A DNA stretch of 64,000 nucleotides, from the NCBI GenBank assembly GCA_013433145.1, contig CM024169.1:12284817-12348816 (forward strand). The letters are read 5' to 3'. The notes beneath the pieces are model-generated. The model was given only the letters and a program-made list of their open reading frames with translations. It did no database searches and was not told the origin of the DNA. This document shows, piece by piece, positions 1 through 15,769 of this stretch (position 1 is the stretch's first letter; each line of letters begins with the position of its first letter). The stretch comes from Ascaris suum. Lineage: Eukaryota > Nematoda > Chromadorea > Rhabditida > Ascarididae. A program made the translations under genes and the position numbers.

Positions 1-1006
1 AAATATTCGAATAGACGACATCATCGGTCATAATATACGTGAAAAAAAACTTTTTCTAATTGTTTACCAGTGAAAGATTTGAATTTCTCCAATATACTTT
101 CATCGTCGTTTTCCATAATTGTCGTTTTTTAGACGATGATCAACCTTTTGAAATAATCAAATCACGCCTGAAAAAAAAAGTTTTTTTTTCCAAACTTAAT
201 ATACGAAACAAAACTGAAAGATTAATAATGAAAATGACAACTTATCATTAGACACAAAAATACTATGAAATCTAAACATCATCGTCATCAATTCTATTGT
301 CGTATTTTCAATTTTTTTTTTCTTTATATAATATTCGTATATATTACGATTGGAATTAAGTATAGCAATTGTTCGAACGCAACAAATCCATATTGAAATT
401 ATCCGCTAATTACAATCAACAACGAGATTATATTTCCTCGAAGAGCATATGGAAAACGATTGAATCAAGCGTCTGTCTAAGATAGTTAAATTGTGGTCGA
501 ACGATTAAGACGGAGACGCATCGTTCAACCGAAAATCGCTTTTAAACTTCCCTATAGAAGCGTGCATTTATCTTCATAAAATGTTCAATATTATCTCTGC
601 ATCTTCTAACACCTGAAAGAATGAATCAAATGCAAAAATATGCAAATATCAAAAATATTATTAATCAAGATATATAAATATTTGTCTTTTACTATGCAAA
701 TTAAGATAACGAAGTTTTTCTCAATTCTCAAAAATCATAGAAAATCTCACACATAAAATAGAAAATCACAAAGAAAAACAACTAGCTGCAAATGTAATGC
801 TATAAAGCGTGATAAAATAAGCTAATAATGGAAGGGAAGATGGCGGGTGGACAAGTGGATGAGGGGGGGGTGGGGGGGGGGGTTAAAGAACACATTATTT
901 TCATCACCAACTTGATGAGGAAAATATTGACGAGGTTTTAAGCACGCCTCCTAGCAAATTTTTCCGTACCAAATCAATCATCCACCATCTATCAACCTCG
1001 ACTTAC
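1..1006. other. AT-rich non-coding stretch, left edge
   Basis: No convincing gene. It contains two long G runs (863-870 and 872-882) in otherwise AT-rich DNA. On the minus strand a good acceptor (CTTTCAG ending at 613) precedes a short open stretch at 612 downwards, in the phase needed by the candidate exon at 1007-1076, but it stops after about 23 codons and has only a weak donor, so I do not call it. Confidence 0.5.
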
Positions 1007-1076
1007 CAAACAATCCAGAAATGATGACAACCATAAGCAACTTACCCACAGCGCCTCTTCTAGCATTGCGACGCAT
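1007..1076 (-). CDS. Candidate first coding exon of a divergent membrane protein
   Basis: On the minus strand an ATG at 1076-1074 opens 23 codons reading MRRNARRGAVGKLLMVVIIS, then GLF, and ends at a strong GTAAGT donor (1006-1001) with one base left over. The basic N-terminus followed by a hydrophobic run is what a signal-anchor of a type II membrane protein looks like, for example a Golgi glycosyltransferase, but the rest of the gene would lie at lower coordinates or off the window. A second GTAAGT donor sits about 45 bases upstream inside the exon. No homologue is recognised. The call rests only on ATG, composition and donor, so it could be chance. Confidence 0.28.
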
Positions 1077-2307
1077 ATCGAAACTTGACGTCTACTAATG
1101 TCCAACAAATGAAATTTTTGAATATTTTCTGATTAATGCAGCACAATATCGTTACTCAAAACAAAAGCGGAAAATTTCGATAATACATCCTGTATTCTTT
1201 TTATTTGATGAAGTAATTTTGTCAGTGTTTTTTTTTTTAAAATTCTTCTTCCTGTTTCCTATTTATATTTATTTATAAATTTCAGCTAATTTTTATCGAG
1301 CTTGACAAAAAATAAAAACTTCAAAATTTTCATTCCTTTCCGGAAAAAAACCATAAGAAAATTTCACCGCAATGATGCTTATTGAATTATAATACCTTTA
1401 TGATAATAAAACACTTTATAAGTTAGTATTTCATTGTGCATACCTATCAATCGACGACCGGATTCTTTGTGTAATCTCGCAAAGTACGATGACGATTGCG
1501 CTTTTGAGAGTGGTACGCCTAAATAGCTCCACATCTAACTTTCATATTCGAACATTGCGGCTCTAACTAATGTTAATTATTGCCTTAAAAGTTTACCTTA
1601 GCACATCATTTACCTATTTCCTAGGGCGGCATTTATCGAAGTCACAATATTTCACACATAATCATCCAGCGTCATTAGTTCTATTATGATAATATTGCAA
1701 TATATTATGATCACATTCAGGTACACAGGTGCACTCTGGTAAATGTGCTCTTATCTCATACAGGTAGGTGGAACTTGAGAGGAACCAAAAAATATTATAT
1801 TCCTCAAGAGAAGTTTGGAAAGTCAATCGACATCTTTGAAAAATGCCTGTTGGACGTGATTTGGCACGACATTCAGGTATATCGCTTCTTATATTCCTAT
1901 TAATAAAGGCATTTATTTGTAACACAATAAGAGAAACACTTAAGCATTCGAATAAGGAGTATAATTTTCCGTATATATAGAGAAATAGTACTCCTCCCCC
2001 TTCCCGCCACCCCCCCCCCCCACCCTCCAAAAAAACTGATGGAAATAAACGATATCAATGCCCGGTTTATATTAATATCTGCCTATAGAATTTTCACTTA
2101 TTACCCTGACATGTTTATCTCAAAGTATTTGATTGCGGCTTAACCCACTGAAGGAGTAATATAAACTTCCGGGGCAAGAGTGCCCGACTGACGAAGAGTT
2201 AATGGGAAGCACCAAGCGATATGGACTTATTTTTATTTGTTTTCAATTTTTCCTCATTTAATTATTTCAACAACTTAAAAATTTCATTACCGGATGGATC
2301 ATTTCAG
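1077..2307. other. Intergenic / upstream region of the ZNHIT1 gene
   Basis: This stretch should contain the promoter and the missing 5' exon of the ZNHIT1 gene. Two weak first-exon options have the right phase (one leftover base): ATGCCCG before GTTTAT near 2058, and ATGGGAAGC... before GTTTTC near 2202. Neither has a strong donor. On the minus strand an unrecognised 122-codon open frame (2030-1662), beginning in a C-rich low-complexity tract, includes a possible acceptor followed by a Cys-rich reading; I do not call it a gene. Confidence 0.4.
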
Positions 2308-5300
2308 GTCGTTTACAAGCCGCCGAATCAACCCGTATTTTGGATGATGCAGCTCGTAGACGTCGTCTTCGAAAGCAGCTCGACGCTTTGGAACAGGTTC
2401 TTTCATTCGCCTCATTCATTCAACTTATCTACATTATTTGTACAATTTTATTCATGTCGAATTTTGTTCCTTTCATTTCGATTTTATTGATTATGTAATC
2501 GATAGCTTATAAATCTTTAGTATATAGGTATTAAGGATGAATGTTTTCTTGTTATTAATTTATTTAGACGATTCAATTGCGGAGAGCGAACTTATTAAAT
2601 CGTACAGGTAAAAGGAAAGGTAAAGGTGTAAACTAAAGTCGTACAGGTAGAAGTGAAATTGCATAAATAAGTTCTGCGATTTTCGCACCTATGGAGAGGA
2701 AGAAAAAAAGAAATAACGGATATATTTACGATTATTTATGAGCATAATACTTGGCAGTTACGAAATTAGGAGAAAAAAGATCAAAACGAAACATACGGGG
2801 AAAGATCAGAAATAATTTCATATTGTACATTAATGGAACTTAATTCCAGAATAATTTCCAAAGAAAAGGCCATGAACAATTTCATATTGCATATTAGTGG
2901 AACTTAATTTCAGGATAATTTCCATGAGGATCCACATGCACAATTACAATGGCATAAGAATATTCCAAAATTCGATGATGAACAAGTACAAGGACAAGGA
3001 ATGAGTCGCAAAAGAATTAGCACCGATGGTGCGGAACATACTGAATCAGGTATTTAATGGGAAATACATTAAAATTCTTCAACGTTTTTATCGCGTTTGC
3101 TATGGTTTCAGAGTAGATAAATCTATTCTGAGCTATTATTTCTCCACTGCACATATCGTTTAATCTCGAGAAAATTTTAACGTTATGTAGGTGAAATTTT
3201 TTTGGGAAGGGGTGGGGGAGGTTATATTTCTCTTTAAAAATAGATGGAATCCTGAATTATGAAGGTAGATTTTTTAAAAGTGTTTTGCTTGAAAGGGGGA
3301 TTTGGGTGGAAGAGGCGTGAGAAGGGACGTCGTTGAAGAAATAGAAAGTTGGTTGCATTTTCCGAATGGGTCGACTCTAAGGAAATAGATGGACCCTTTC
3401 TTCACCATGCTTATATCGTCTGTTTTTGGCTGTTGATATGTGCACTAGTATAAAATATGCTGTGATTGTGGTATATTCTTTGCTTTTTTGAATGCAAAGG
3501 AATGTGCACTAGTAGGCCGATTTATCTTTATTATGTAATATGTGGGTGGTCTGAATTAAGCATTAGATATCTGACTAATAACGTATAGACATATAAACTT
3601 TAAAAAATTACGCAAAAATCGCATCGTTGCATTTACTTCGAAAATAATCGTTGATAAATGATTGAGTCATTTATGGTTTTGTTAAGTTTCTACTTTATAG
3701 AGATTTGTTTTTTTGCAATTTTATGAACATTTTTGATATTTTAACTGTAGTTGCCGATATAAATGCGTTTAGCCGTTGTGATCAATCCGAAAGAGGTAAA
3801 AGGTACCGTCACTTTTAGTTCTGCTATCTGCGAAATTAATTCTGGTACCTGCGAAAAGTCGCAATGATGATAAATTAACCTTCATAGAACTCAGATTCTA
3901 TCTTTTGCATTCATGTCAGAAGTAATTCATTTGAAGCTAAGAATATTTAGTAAAGGTGGTTGTTCGATAAACGCATAGGTGAACTTCAACGGTTTGGTAT
4001 GATGGGCATAGGCGGCTTGCACGCTTTTGCTCGAAATTGTTCACAAAACAACGTACTATATTACAATTCTAAGTGAAATTAATTACGTTCTTTGACTAAG
4101 TAATCTCAGACTCTTAAATTGATTTTTATTTCAGGAAAACGGAAAAAGAAATTCCGTGCTGAGCACTCTAAACAACGTTTCCGGAAAAATTTTTTAGCAC
4201 TTATAGACGATTATTCGGTGAGTTATTTTTTATAAAAGTATTTAAATCGTTCTGTAACCGATAATGATTATTGCGATGATCGTCCTTATAAAATTAATAA
4301 ATCGCTAAGAGAAATGCAAATATTTCTTTAATTGAAGTTTTTCCTCTTGTATTATCTCAATCATTATTGTTTTTTTTCACCTAATCAGAAATTACAAAAA
4401 ACAACGAGGTCATAAGTTGATGGGCACATAATCTAGCACCAATAACATGCAAAAAATGATGGATTTTGCAGTAATAATAAGATCTTCGATAATTAAGCAA
4501 TTAGGGTCGATCTTCAACATCCGGGCAACAATGGATGACCTTTAAGATGTAAGTTGTGAGGGTCAATTCTCGAGATGTGAGTGATGAAGGTCAGTTTCCG
4601 GAGTCTGGCTTCCGACGAGGGTGAGGGGGGGGGGGTGGTGGGGAGGATGAACTTTGACCCTTATCATGATAAGCGTATGCCACAATGATTGAGCCATTGA
4701 TCATTTTGAGTGTTGGATTGTTTGATCGTTGAGATGATTGGCATATTCGAATAAAATTTTTAACGGCACAATTATTCATTGCAAAGAAGTTGAATGTATC
4801 TGAATAATGCAAGTTGAAATGCAATTCTTCCTTATTTCATTGCAAATATATTGCAATGTGACCGTTTTATATTTATTGCATATATAATTATCTCTTCCCA
4901 CATATTGTACTCTAAAATTAGTGAGTGGTTTTCTTAGTAATGATTGTTGAATAGGTGCCGCTCCCTGGTATGCTTTCCAAACTTTTTTTTTGGAACGAAA
5001 AATGTTTTTAATGAAAAATTTCAAAATTTGAAAGAATAAAATAAATGATCGATGAAAGATGAGAAAAAAAATTTTTTTTAAATCTATAATTTATGATTGA
5101 ATTATATTATTGATAGATGTCGAAAACAATGGAAGGTGCAGGATGGGATGCATATAACGCGGCACGTGCACCTCCAAGTCGTTATCCGGCGAGACATTTT
5201 TGTACGGCTTGTGGATTTTTCTCCAATTATGTGTGTATTAAATGTGGTGCACGATATTGCTCCGTAAAATGTAGAGATCTACATAATGATACGAGGTTAG

Positions 5301-8300
5301 TTAATTAAATTATCTCTTTTTCTTTTGTTTCATTTTATTCCTTAAAAGATATGTTGCGCAATTCGATGGAGATTTTATTAATGAACGTTGATTATTAATT
5401 TAATTTAATTGATATTTGATGAAATAGTAGTAATTTTTAATAATTGTTCGCTGTGTTGGCTGTAAAGTTTGCGATTTTTTTTTTTGAAGATTTAAAGGCA
5501 ATATATGTTTATAAGCGTTATTGGAAGCAATGTGCTTCTCTTCATAGTAGGCGTTGTCTGTTTCAATGATGGGATCAATCATACAAACTACTTTAGAGCC
5601 GAACAAAGGAATTCATCGAATTTCCCTTTCAACTAACTGAAAAAAGAATATAACCATCGTTTCATCTAATTGGTCCCGAATATCGGAAAGTATGCATTTC
5701 ATCAGTATTAAGGAAAGAATGCGATACTTTTGTCTCAACGTTTTGTATGAAACATTCTGGAAAACGCATTCCCTCGTTATCTTGTTGGTTGAAGAAGAGA
5801 GAATTGATGGATCGTTAATATTTGACGAATCCTAAATATTTTTAAGGGCTATTGCTTTTTTTAAAGTTAGTATAATTAGGCGTTTTGATAACCATTCTAT
5901 AATGACACTCAGATTTGAATTTGAATGGTAATATCTCAAATTTAGTTTGTCTCCATTGAGCATTTCTTTTTCTAACAAATCGTTTTCCTTATGTGCAATT
6001 AGAAGGGTTGCATTTCTGAAGTGCATTACAACAATGTCTGCTTATGTATGTATGTATGTGTCGGTTTATCTGATCGGCAGATGTCGGTCGAACCGGAAAT
6101 GCACATAAATGAATCCTTTGTTAGATCTTTACAAGAGGTGATCTCATTAAAAATCTGGGCGTATTACTGCAAATAATGTTTAATTTATTGGGGAGTTGAC
6201 GAGGTCGATTTGCCGGATGAGCGAAATCATAAGAGAGACACCACGAGTGCTTTTTAAAAGGGTTTTTTTTTTGAATTTAATGAAAAAAATAATCGATAGT
6301 TGCACAAAGGTGGGTGTTACGTATGTGGTGAATGAAGTGTAGTCGCGTCGAGAGCGGAATCGGAATGTGGCTGAGCGTCCAGCCATAGCTCAGTTGGTAG
6401 AGCGGAGGACTGTAGAGTTAACGCAGCTATCCTTAGGTCGCTGGTTCGAATCCGGCTGGCTGGAGTTGGTCGTTTTTCTCGCTGTCTTTAACGAAGATGT
6501 GCGTGCTTAGCTCTTTTTGCTCTTTTTCTTTTCGAGTTGGAGTGTTTTGGTGCTATTCGAGTAGTACAGTTTAATGGAAGTTAGTTTTGAGGGTAAGGGA
6601 AGAAGCGATTTATCAAAGAATTTTCAAATTCAGCTTGCTATTTGCTTCTCGTTTATTTGCGCTCAATTTGTTGTTTTAAATGTCTAACAATACCTTTATA
6701 ATAGTTTTATTTATAACTGAAAGCAAATTTTAATCGCCTATGAATATTTTGCTCAAATATTGTGGATTCAGGTCTAACCCTTCACAAGCAGATTCACTCA
6801 GCATGAATTTGTTGCCAGCTATTGCTATAGTGCGTGACTGTAGTAACTATTGTATCGGCTTGAATAAATCTCAATCTGAGTTTCATAAGCTTCTGCAAAA
6901 AGGTGTGAATAGAAATTGATGGTTAGAGTATTCGTTTGCATAAATATTTAGGTAAGTAGTATAGTTCCACGTAGCATTTGTAAATTTTTTAATATTTTGA
7001 AGGAAGTTATTTTTTCGAATATTTCTATTGAAAGGGTAGAGAAAATGGCGGATTTATTGAAAATAAAAAGGAAGTTGCTGCCGGAAGGATAGGCTTATTC
7101 GAAATTCTATGATGTTAATGGTGAGGATGGAATTTTTCTCAGCAAAATAAAAATTTATGAAACTAGAAAATTAGCGAATGCCATTTTTAATGTGAGAAGA
7201 AATAAATCATTTTTGAATTTATCCGATTAGCGAGGGAATATTTATTCACCTGAAGGCGACAATTCCTTCTTTTTTTTTCTTATATTCGCTTCAAAGTATT
7301 TACCGATGTCATTGCATTTGATAAATGCATCACTTAAGAAGCGTTCAACTGAAATATGCGGTGAATAATTTCGTTTTTTTTTTGAATAGTTTTTATGTTT
7401 TTCAACTATAATCGAATGATGGCATATGCTCACCATCATTAAATGCTTATCAGTAGGAATGATCGAATTCTTTAACATTCCTCTTTTTTTTAATGATCGC
7501 TTTTCTAAGTTACTCGTCTTTACTTTCTTTCTAAAGTGTTGATTTCTTTTTACTCATTTACCAGATTAATAGAGGAATTTATCTCATATTTTACGAGAAA
7601 AAAAAAACTCTCATGTTTTTATATTCATTCATCGTTATCTAAGAATACGATCAATAATTTTTTTTTTTTTTTTGGAATAGTAGATGTTCAAAAAAACATT
7701 CATCGGAGCGTTGATTTTTCCATCTGGAAAAGTATATATTTTATGCGTGGAAAAAAAAAGAGTTCCTATGATGAATACATCCTAAATTGTTTTGAGCAAT
7801 TAGTGATTTCTTTAGTGGTCTTTTTTTTTCTCGAAATTTTTTCTGGATTATTTTGAAAATAATTCAGCATATTGAGAAGTTATTCATTTCTACTTTGGTG
7901 TTTTTTTTTCTTTTTTTCAGATTTGTTTTCATCGTTTTCTGAAGAGAGAATGCATAGGAATTAATCATTTCAGATCATTTTCGTTGTTGTTCATATCAAG
8001 CTGAAAGTGCTCATTGTAAGAATAAATTCTTTACTTAACTGCAATCATTTCTATGTTTTAATGAATGCTATCAGTTCTATACTTTATTGTTATCATTTCT
8101 ATTTCATTTCTTACTTCACTATTATCAGTTCCATACTTTAGCGCTACCTCTTCTATATTTTGTTTCTATCAGCACAACTTTTCCTCATGTTGAGAGTGGT
8201 GAAATTCAATTATTTCTATAGTTATTGATTAACATTGCATATTTGGACGGAAATTCCAAGTGATTTTTTTCCTCTGAAATATCAACGAAATATAAACTAA

Positions 8301-9171
8301 AAGAAAAATAAGGTGGGGCAATTTTTTTTTGCGATGAAATTTTTTTCTTTATTTTTCACAACTATGTGATTTTTTATTTATTATGAATCCATCAATAGTA
8401 TCATTGAGGTAAAAGTTTGATTTCATTGGATTAAACTTGAATTCAATAGGTTGAATTTTGGATATTTCGGCTACGAAAAAAATAATATTATAAAAGTGCA
8501 TGAGCACCTTTATCTTGCACATTTTTAAAATAGCGTTTCAACGATCATTTTCTGTTTGCAGCCATTACCGCAATCATCGATCTGTCATCTGTTTTATTGA
8601 TGGCATTCTTCTTTACGATGTTTTATGTGGCAAAATTTGCGTTGATATTTAAATAGTCACTTTTTAGATTTGTTAGAAATAAGCTTTAATTTTTTTTTTT
8701 TTTTGAAAGTTGTTATAAACGTTTTCAAGTGCTCGATTTTTTTTTGCTGCTTTTTTTTTCGTTTCATGGCTATATTTTGAAAGAACTTATTGGAGAGTGG
8801 AAGCATATAATGTGAAAATTGAAGAAAGTTGGAGGTTTTTATGGGTAATATATATGTGCTAATTTTTTAATTTTTTTTTAAAATTTTTCTTTTTTAAGTT
8901 TAATTTTTTTTCCTCAATGTTTTTCCGAAAGTTTTTCATTGTTAAGGTTGGAAAATTGTTTTTTTTTTTTGAATTCAATAGTAAGTGGATAGGGGGAAAT
9001 GGGGAAATAAATTGGGAGATATGATCGCATAAATTGCCTTATTGATAGCAATTTTTGTCTAGTTGAATAGATTATATTGAAGAGGATTCGCGTTGATTAT
9101 TTGAATTTTAGAATTTTGCCATATTTGACAAACGTTTTTTTCTTTGCAGGTGTATGAAGTGGACTGCTTAA
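2308..9171 (+). CDS. ZNHIT1: ZNHIT1 homologue (HIT zinc-finger protein), 5' exon missing
   Basis: Exons by hand translation: 2308-2396, 2914-3049, 4135-4217, 5117-5295 and 9150-9171, all with GT-AG junctions and coherent phases; together 168 residues ending in TAA. Exon 1 reads RLQAAESTRILDDAARRRRL, exon 2 DNFHEDPHAQLQWHKNIPKF, exon 3 GKRKKKFRAEHSKQRFRKNF, matching the N-terminal and central parts of ZNHIT1. The C-terminal HIT finger has all eight ligands: C131, C134, C142, C145, C150, C154, H158 and C163 (counted from the first residue seen). The last cysteine sits in the seven-codon terminal exon after a 3.85-kb intron. The protein is known as a small nuclear subunit of the SRCAP/SWR1 complex that deposits H2A.Z. 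Human ZNHIT1 has 154 residues, so length fits once a short start exon is added. There is no in-frame ATG upstream without an intron; a further 5' exon in 1077-2300 is required. Confidence 0.93.
2811..2930 (+). repeat. 64-bp tandem duplication covering a 3' splice site
   Basis: Two near-identical copies, offset by exactly 64 bases, each run through TTCATATTG, TGGAACTTAATT, CAG and ATAATTTCC. The downstream copy carries the acceptor used for ZNHIT1 exon 2 (CAG ending at 2913); the upstream copy carries a decoy CAG ending at 2849. Use of the decoy would read NNFQRKGHEQ and stop at TAG after about 15 codons. Confidence 0.8.
3200..3225 (+). other. Intronic G-rich tract
   Basis: In ZNHIT1 intron 2 the sense strand carries GGGAAGGGGTGGGGGAGG. 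It has three runs of at least three G and one of two, so it is only a marginal G-quadruplex candidate. Confidence 0.4.
6379..6464 (+). tRNA. tRNA-Tyr (anticodon GTA) with a 13-nt intron
   Basis: Full cloverleaf by eye. The acceptor stem CCAGCCA (6379-6385) pairs with TGGCTGG (6457-6463), with discriminator A at 6464. The D arm is TAGCTCAGTTGGTAGAGC. The anticodon stem GAGGA pairs with TCCTT (6430-6434), with anticodon GTA at 6412-6414. A canonical-position intron (6416-6428) follows base 37. The T arm is GCTGG TTCGAAT CCGGC (6440-6456). The A and B boxes are intact and a T5 Pol III terminator follows at 6473-6477. Tyr tRNAs are the classic intron-bearing tRNAs of eukaryotes. It lies in the sense orientation inside the last intron of the ZNHIT1 gene. 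Confidence 0.97.
8069..8156 (+). repeat. Degenerate 54-bp tandem repeat
   Basis: The string TATCAGTTCTATACTTTA at 8069 recurs as TATCAGTTCCATACTTTA at 8123, each followed by a TATC/TACC-TTCTAT segment. It lies inside ZNHIT1 intron 4 and is probably simple decayed duplication. Confidence 0.55.
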
Positions 9172-9356
9172 CCTCTATATGTGTACTCGAGATTTATCGG
9201 AGCATTGTATAGTGTTTTCTTCTTCTTTTTTTTTTAAACTTTTCTATTTTAATTAATGAAGTTAGTTTTATGTTTTAGTTACTTGTTTATTGATTTTCGT
9301 TTCTTTAAAAACTGACTGCAATAATTCGTCTATGATTTCGATAATAGGAAATTTAA

Positions 9357-9362
9357 AATAAA
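9357..9362 (+). terminator. Candidate poly(A) signal of the ZNHIT1 gene
   Basis: AATAAA lies about 185 bases after the TAA stop and is the first canonical signal downstream. No transcript evidence is available. Confidence 0.45.
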
Positions 9363-13614
<4,252 letters not shown>

Positions 13615-13689
13615 TGTAAGTGTAAATGGTTTGTTGTTATTTTACAAACAAATCTCGCTCATAACACATTATACACAGCTCACGAGTTA

Positions 13690-15740
13690 TCCTTCGATAA
13701 AGAAGGCAGTGATGATAAGTGGCATGTGGAAGAGTTTATTAACTTCAAAACAAGCTGCTTAAATAAGTGTCAGAGTTACTTTCGGTTAATTTTGGCCGCT
13801 GTATTTTCATTGATTCGTTGCACTCCATCCATGCAACTAGCAGCACTTCTTCCGTTCACTTCGACCCTGCGTTTGGCGCGTCCAACTGATTCTACATGGG
13901 CGCACAAATGGCTCCCTCCACCTTAACGGCGGCCTTGTCATGCTCCTTCTTGGATTTTGTGGGCACTATTCTGTAGTCCGCTTCGTCCATCAATTGTCGT
14001 TCATCCTTGCCATATGACCAGCCCACTTAACTTTTTGTCTTACATCATTTCGTCGATGTCCTTCACGCCAGACCGAGATCACATGTCCTCAATGAAGATA
14101 TGCTGCAGATTACTGATGCCCACCATACGTTGTTCCACGGCAAGTTGAGTCACGTCTGGTATCCGCTCTTCTGCAAGCGTTGTATTCCACTTTTCGCACC
14201 CGCATGACAGTATAGGAAGGACACTGCTGCTGCTACTGAATTATTCTATTTTCACGGATGTCGGCGTTTCCCTATCAATGAAGATATGGCGGAGCTTCCT
14301 TCTAATATTCTATCCTCCTGCTCTTCTTTTTCAACTCAATTCCGCGCCAAGATCGTTGTCGAGTTTTATCACTGCCCCAGATAGGTGTAGTTGTCTCTAA
14401 GCTCAATCCCTTGCTTTTCGAGCTTCTTGCCAAATCCAAAACCATATATATTCTTCGCCCACTGCGTCTTGCTGCTGTGGATTTTGAGACCAATTGCTTT
14501 TGTATCCCTGTTGAGTTCATCCAACAAATTATATAGCGTTTATCGTTTCTCCACATTGAGCGTCACCTCGGCTACAAGGAAGACCGATTGAAGGATTTCG
14601 CTGTCCATATGAAATCTTTCTGTCATCCTCATATTTCGCACTATACCGTCAAGTATGCGTGTGAATGCTTTCGCGAAAGAAATATCTCCTTTTTTCGATA
14701 CCTCTGCCGACTGTTATTTTTATTACCTCATCAAGCAGGGCGATTACCATATGCGATCTTGTCAATGAATCTTTTATAGTTCTAATTTACACTCAGTCAG
14801 TCCCAAGATTCGATAGAGCTTGCAGTATGGCATGCTAAGGAATCAGAGGCTTTATTGAAATCAACGAAGATCGAAAATAGAGGGACCTTGGCTTTTTGCA
14901 TTATTGAATCACCTGCATTATTACAAAAATATGACAGTGAAATGGAAATTCGCTTTATGAAGCTTGCCTACTCTCTTCTTGAATTTTTATCGTGTGTCCT
15001 TTGCCTGAACATACACTGCTCACTAGAACATCTGACATATATGCGATGGCAAGCGTAGTAGGCGGTAGTTGCAAATGTCTTCATTGTCTCCCTTCTTGGA
15101 AATCGGTACTGGTGTGAAATCTCTTCTGTTTCGTTGATGCCTTTCTTGTCTATAGATATCAGGCGAATTAATTACGCAGCACCTTCACACTATCCACTCC
15201 GCCTCGTATTTCCTTCGCATTTACTTGATCCTGTCCTGCAACTTTGTTTGGTTTGATGTTGCGCACTGCTTTCTCCATTCTGCTAACTGTCACATTCGGT
15301 AGTGGAGATGTAGTCATTTAATTCGGATCCTGTGTCTTTGATAACCGACAATGAAAATTGTTCGTAGCAATTCTCGCAAAATTCCTTCATTTGCTTTCGA
15401 TTGATCGTATGCGTCCCACTTTATCAACAAATACCGTTAGGATCATGCTTTACTGCAAATATATTTCTTTCGAGGATTTTATTAAATTAAATTTGCGCTT
15501 TGCTGCTTTCCTCAATCTTTTCTTCATGAAATTACTATGGTCTTCTATCATTTTCCTTCTTATTACTCCAGACGGAACGTCATCCGGTGCGCTTATTGAA
15601 GAAAGAGTTCGTTCCGTAGAGTCTGGAAGACTGAGCAAATTTATCGAGCTTTTAGCCTCTTTCATTCTTCGCTTCACTACCGTAGCGTCCTATATAATGT
15701 TCTTTGTCTTCCTCTTCTCCTAGCTTCGCACTGAAAACCC
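13690..15740 (-). mobile_element. Decayed RTE-class non-LTR retrotransposon, reverse transcriptase part
   Basis: The minus strand, read from high to low coordinates through many frameshifts and stops, gives RTE-type reverse-transcriptase segments in order. They are an N-terminal region with IRRKMIEDHSNFMKKRLRKA (about 15570-15500), MKEFCENCYEQFSL (about 15390-15340), VPISKKGDNEDICNYR (about 15110-15065) and motif A FSIFVDFNKASDSL (about 14880-14840). Next comes a QGD-like KGD (about 14690) and a ruined FADD position reading VAEV (about 14570). After that come AIGLKIHSSKTQWAKN, NYTYLGQ (about 14400-14360) and DNDLGAELS. The typical RTE C-terminus follows: VKWAGHMARMN (about 14030-13990), WTKRTTE, and [14 protein letters not shown] (about 13940-13905). 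Loss of the FADD aspartates plus stops makes it inactive. The domain is more GC-rich than its surroundings. The 3' boundary is not exact. Confidence 0.88.
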
Positions 15741-15769
15741 TGCGGACAAAGAATCTTGCAGCATTGAGA

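Noticed and set aside
2221..2490. 89-codon plus-strand frame starting MDLFLFVF.
   Set aside because: It overlaps ZNHIT1 exon 1 in another frame. The frame matching ZNHIT1 starts after the acceptor at 2307.
14302..15723. Several plus- and minus-strand frames of 60-121 codons.
   Set aside because: They are fragments or antisense shadows of the decayed reverse transcriptase, broken by frameshifts, not separate genes.
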